A stretch of DNA of 7,067 bases from DATBIO01 sp036556965 (GTDB lineage: Bacteria > Acidobacteriota > Vicinamibacteria > Fen-336): NCBI GenBank assembly GCA_036556965.1, contig DATBIO010000218.1, forward strand, positions 1-7,067, in the 5' to 3' direction. Below the pieces are notes generated by a model. The model had not been told where the DNA came from. It made no database searches and worked only from the letters and a program-made list of their open reading frames with translations. Shown here piece after piece: positions 5,372 to 7,067 of the stretch; positions within the stretch are counted from its first letter, which is position 1, and each line of letters starts with the position of its first letter. The position numbers and the translations under genes were made by a program.

Positions 5372-6664
5372 CTGAGGGTGCTCGTGGTCGGCAACGGCGG
5401 GCGCGAGCACGCCCTGGTCTGGAAGATCCGCCAGAGCCCCCTGGTCAAGGACGTCTACTGCGCTCCCGGCAACGCGGGCATCCGCGGCCTGGCCGACTGC
5501 GTGCCCATCGACTCCACGAACATCGTGGAGCTGGCGGATTTCGCCCAGCAGGTGGCCGCCGACCTGACGGTGGTGGGCCCCGAGCTGCCCATGGTGCTGG
5601 GCATCGCCGACGAGTTCACGCGGCGGGGCCTGCGCATCTTCTGCCCCTCGCGGGCGGCGGCGGAGATCGAGGGGTCCAAGGTCTTCGCCCGCGACTTCAT
5701 GCGGAGGCACAACGTCCCCTCGCCACGCTTCGAGATCATCGGGTCCGTGGAGGAGGCCCGCGCCGCCGTGGCCCGCGCCCCCTTCGGCTATCCCATGGTG
5801 ATGAAGGTGGACGGCCTGGCCGCGGGCAAGGGCGTGATGCTGGTCGGAGACGAGGCCGCCGCGCGCGAGGCGGTGGACCAGATGATGGACGAGCGGCGCT
5901 TCGGCCAGGCCGGGGCCAAGCTCGTCATCGAGGAGTTCCTGAAGGGGGACGAGGTGTCTTTCCTCGTCTTCTGCGACGGCGCGCGCGTGGTGCCCATGGT
6001 CTCGGCGCAGGACCACAAGCGGCTGCTGGACGGCGAGCGCGGGCCCAACACGGGAGGCATGGGGACGGTCTCCCCCGCCACCCACCTCACGGTGGACCTC
6101 CACAAGCAGATCATGCAGGAGGTGATCCTGCCCACCGTGAAGGGGCTGGCCGACGAGGGCCGGCGCTACCAGGGCGTGCTCTACGCCGGCCTCATGATCA
6201 CGGAGGGCGGGCCCAAGGTACTGGAGTTCAACGCCCGCTTCGGCGACCCCGAGACGCAGGTCATCATGGCGCGCATGCGCTCCGACCTCGTGCCCGTGCT
6301 GCGCGGAGTGGCGGACGGCGCCCTGGGCGAGGCGCGCATCGAATGGGCCAAGGAGGCGGCGGCCTGCGTGGTCCTGGCCGCGCGCGGCTACCCGGAGGCG
6401 GCGGAAACGGGCAAGGTCGTGGAAGGCCTCGACGCGCTCCAGGGCGAGAAGGACGTGATCGTCTTCCACGCCGCCACCGGCGTGCGCGACGGGCGCGTGG
6501 CCACGGTGGGCGGCCGCGTGCTGGGCGTGACCGCGCTGGCGGCGAGCCTGGAGCAGGCCGTGCAGAAGGCCTACGAGGCCGCGGGCAAGATCTCCTTCGA
6601 GGGGATGCACTACCGGCGCGACATCGGCCAGAAGGCCCTGGCCCGGCTGCGTGCCGCCCACTAG
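5372..6664 (+). CDS. purD: Phosphoribosylamine--glycine ligase (GAR synthetase)
   Basis: Joins phosphoribosylamine and glycine with ATP in the second step of de novo purine synthesis. It is an ATP-grasp enzyme. Counted from a CTG at 5372 (430 residues; E. coli has 429), the N-terminal loop is VLVVGNGGREHALVWKI (3-19). GPELPMVLGIADEF is at 69-82, the ATP-grasp stretch VMKVDGLAAGKGVMLV at 143-158, the signature DHKRLLDGERGPNTGGMG at 214-231, and the metal site LEFNARFGDPETQ at 284-296. All expected blocks are intact. The start is unclear: homologues begin M-(K/R)-V-L-V-V-G and here CTG-AGG-GTG stands in that place. Usual-codon options are TTG 5357 (435 residues) and GTG 5378 (428 residues), neither with a good Shine-Dalgarno. 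purE follows with a 14-base overlap. Confidence 0.96.
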   Translation: MRVLVVGNGGREHALVWKIRQSPLVKDVYCAPGNAGIRGLADCVPIDSTNIVELADFAQQVAADLTVVGPELPMVLGIADEFTRRGLRIFCPSRAAAEIEGSKVFARDFMRRHNVPSPRFEIIGSVEEARAAVARAPFGYPMVMKVDGLAAGKGVMLVGDEAAAREAVDQMMDERRFGQAGAKLVIEEFLKGDEVSFLVFCDGARVVPMVSAQDHKRLLDGERGPNTGGMGTVSPATHLTVDLHKQIMQEVILPTVKGLADEGRRYQGVLYAGLMITEGGPKVLEFNARFGDPETQVIMARMRSDLVPVLRGVADGALGEARIEWAKEAAACVVLAARGYPEAAETGKVVEGLDALQGEKDVIVFHAATGVRDGRVATVGGRVLGVTALAASLEQAVQKAYEAAGKISFEGMHYRRDIGQKALARLRAAH

Positions 6665-7067
6665 CTCCCCCACCGTCGCCATCCTCATGGGGAGCGACAG
6701 CGACCTCCCCGCCATGGCCGCCTGCGCCAAGGCCCTCGACGAGTACGGCATCGGCTACGACGTGAAGGTGCTCTCCGCGCACCGTACCCCGGACGAGGCC
6801 GTGCGCTTCGCGCGCGAGGCGGAGGGGCGCGGGTTCCGCGTCATCGTGGCGGGCGCGGGCGGGGCCGCGCACCTCGCGGGAGTGCTGGCCGCGCACACGC
6901 CGCTGCCCGTGATCGGCGTGCCCCTGGCCAGCTCGCCCCTCCAGGGCTTCGACGCGCTGCTCTCCACCGTGCAGATGCCGCCCGGCATCCCCGTGGCCAC
7001 GGTGGGGGTGGGAACGATGGGGGCGGCCAACGCCGGCCACCTCGCCGCCGCCATCCTCGCCCTGGCC
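6651..7067 (+). CDS. purE: 5-(carboxyamino)imidazole ribonucleotide mutase, class I PurE (3' end missing)
   Basis: The gene is open to the right edge, with 139 codons visible of a usual 160-170. PurE makes the carboxylated imidazole ribonucleotide of purine synthesis. The family motifs are all here: the phosphate loop VAILMGSDSDLPAM (9-22), VKVLSAHRTP with the catalytic-region His (41-50), VIVAGAGGAAHLAGVLA (67-83), the PVIGVPL strand, and ALLSTVQMPPGIPVATVGVG followed by GAANAGHLAAAILALA. The start GTG (6651-6653) lies inside the end of purD, overlapping it by 14 bases in another frame, so the two genes are probably coupled. An in-frame ATG at 6687 would delete the first strand of the fold and is not the start. 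Class I normally works with PurK, which would be expected beyond the right edge. Confidence 0.95.
   Translation, partial: MPPTSSPTVAILMGSDSDLPAMAACAKALDEYGIGYDVKVLSAHRTPDEAVRFAREAEGRGFRVIVAGAGGAAHLAGVLAAHTPLPVIGVPLASSPLQGFDALLSTVQMPPGIPVATVGVGTMGAANAGHLAAAILALA

Noticed and set aside
5192..6751. A 519-residue minus-strand frame opposite purD, rich in His and Gly.
   Set aside because: It is antisense to well conserved purD motifs, has low-complexity composition, and is expected in DNA of this GC content.
1..7067. CRISPR arrays, insertion sequences, attachment sites, tRNA or rRNA genes and toxin-antitoxin pairs.
   Set aside because: No spaced direct repeats, transposase motifs, terminal repeats or RNA gene signatures were seen; base composition and codon use are even across the genes.

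Overview
This is a compact, very GC-rich stretch of bacterial chromosome. It holds ten protein-coding genes or gene fragments and no mobile element, CRISPR array, tRNA or rRNA. The third codon position is almost always G or C, and GTG or TTG starts are common. The mix of an rpsU / zinc-ribbon pair, a decaprenyl-phosphate phosphoribosyltransferase-like gene and housekeeping purine genes fits an uncultured high-GC soil or subsurface bacterium. A Methylomirabilota/Rokubacteria-like or deltaproteobacterial lineage would fit, but the sequence alone does not settle the taxonomy.

Layout. From 2690 down to 1 the minus strand carries a rightmost promoter, then rpsU (bS21) and a two-module zinc-ribbon protein. 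A GC hairpin follows the zinc-ribbon stop. A second promoter (about 1945-1916) then drives a glycan-type gene string: a STAS anti-sigma-factor antagonist, a UbiA-superfamily prenyl-phosphate phosphoribosyltransferase, an uncharacterised coiled-coil protein, and the first 19 codons of what looks like a group 4 glycosyltransferase running off the left edge. The last two junctions are 4-base GTGA stop/start overlaps, so these genes are very probably translationally coupled.

On the plus strand, rsmI (2775-3614) runs away from rpsU and meets a minus-strand gene for a polytopic GT-C/GT39-like membrane glycosyltransferase (3618-5282) with 3 bases between the two stop codons. That gene is divergent from a purine operon: purD (5372-6664), then purE (from 6651, cut by the right edge), which overlap by 14 bases. 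The purD promoter lies at the 5' end of the glycosyltransferase gene.

How it fits together. There are two housekeeping units (translation and rRNA modification: rpsU, zinc ribbon, rsmI; purine synthesis: purD, purE) and one cell-envelope glycan unit (prenyl-phospho-ribose donor synthesis, a coiled-coil protein, a glycosyltransferase). A STAS switch protein heads the glycan unit. The membrane glycosyltransferase may use polyprenyl-phosphate sugar donors of the kind the UbiA enzyme starts, but nothing here proves that link.

Most unusual points: the UbiA-type gene has no ATG, GTG or TTG available at its 5' end in any frame, and a CTG sits exactly where the family start should be. purD also has a CTG where the family's initiator Met normally stands. 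A STAS regulator heads a glycan operon, and the coiled-coil protein has no assigned function. I do not see a wholly new multi-gene system.
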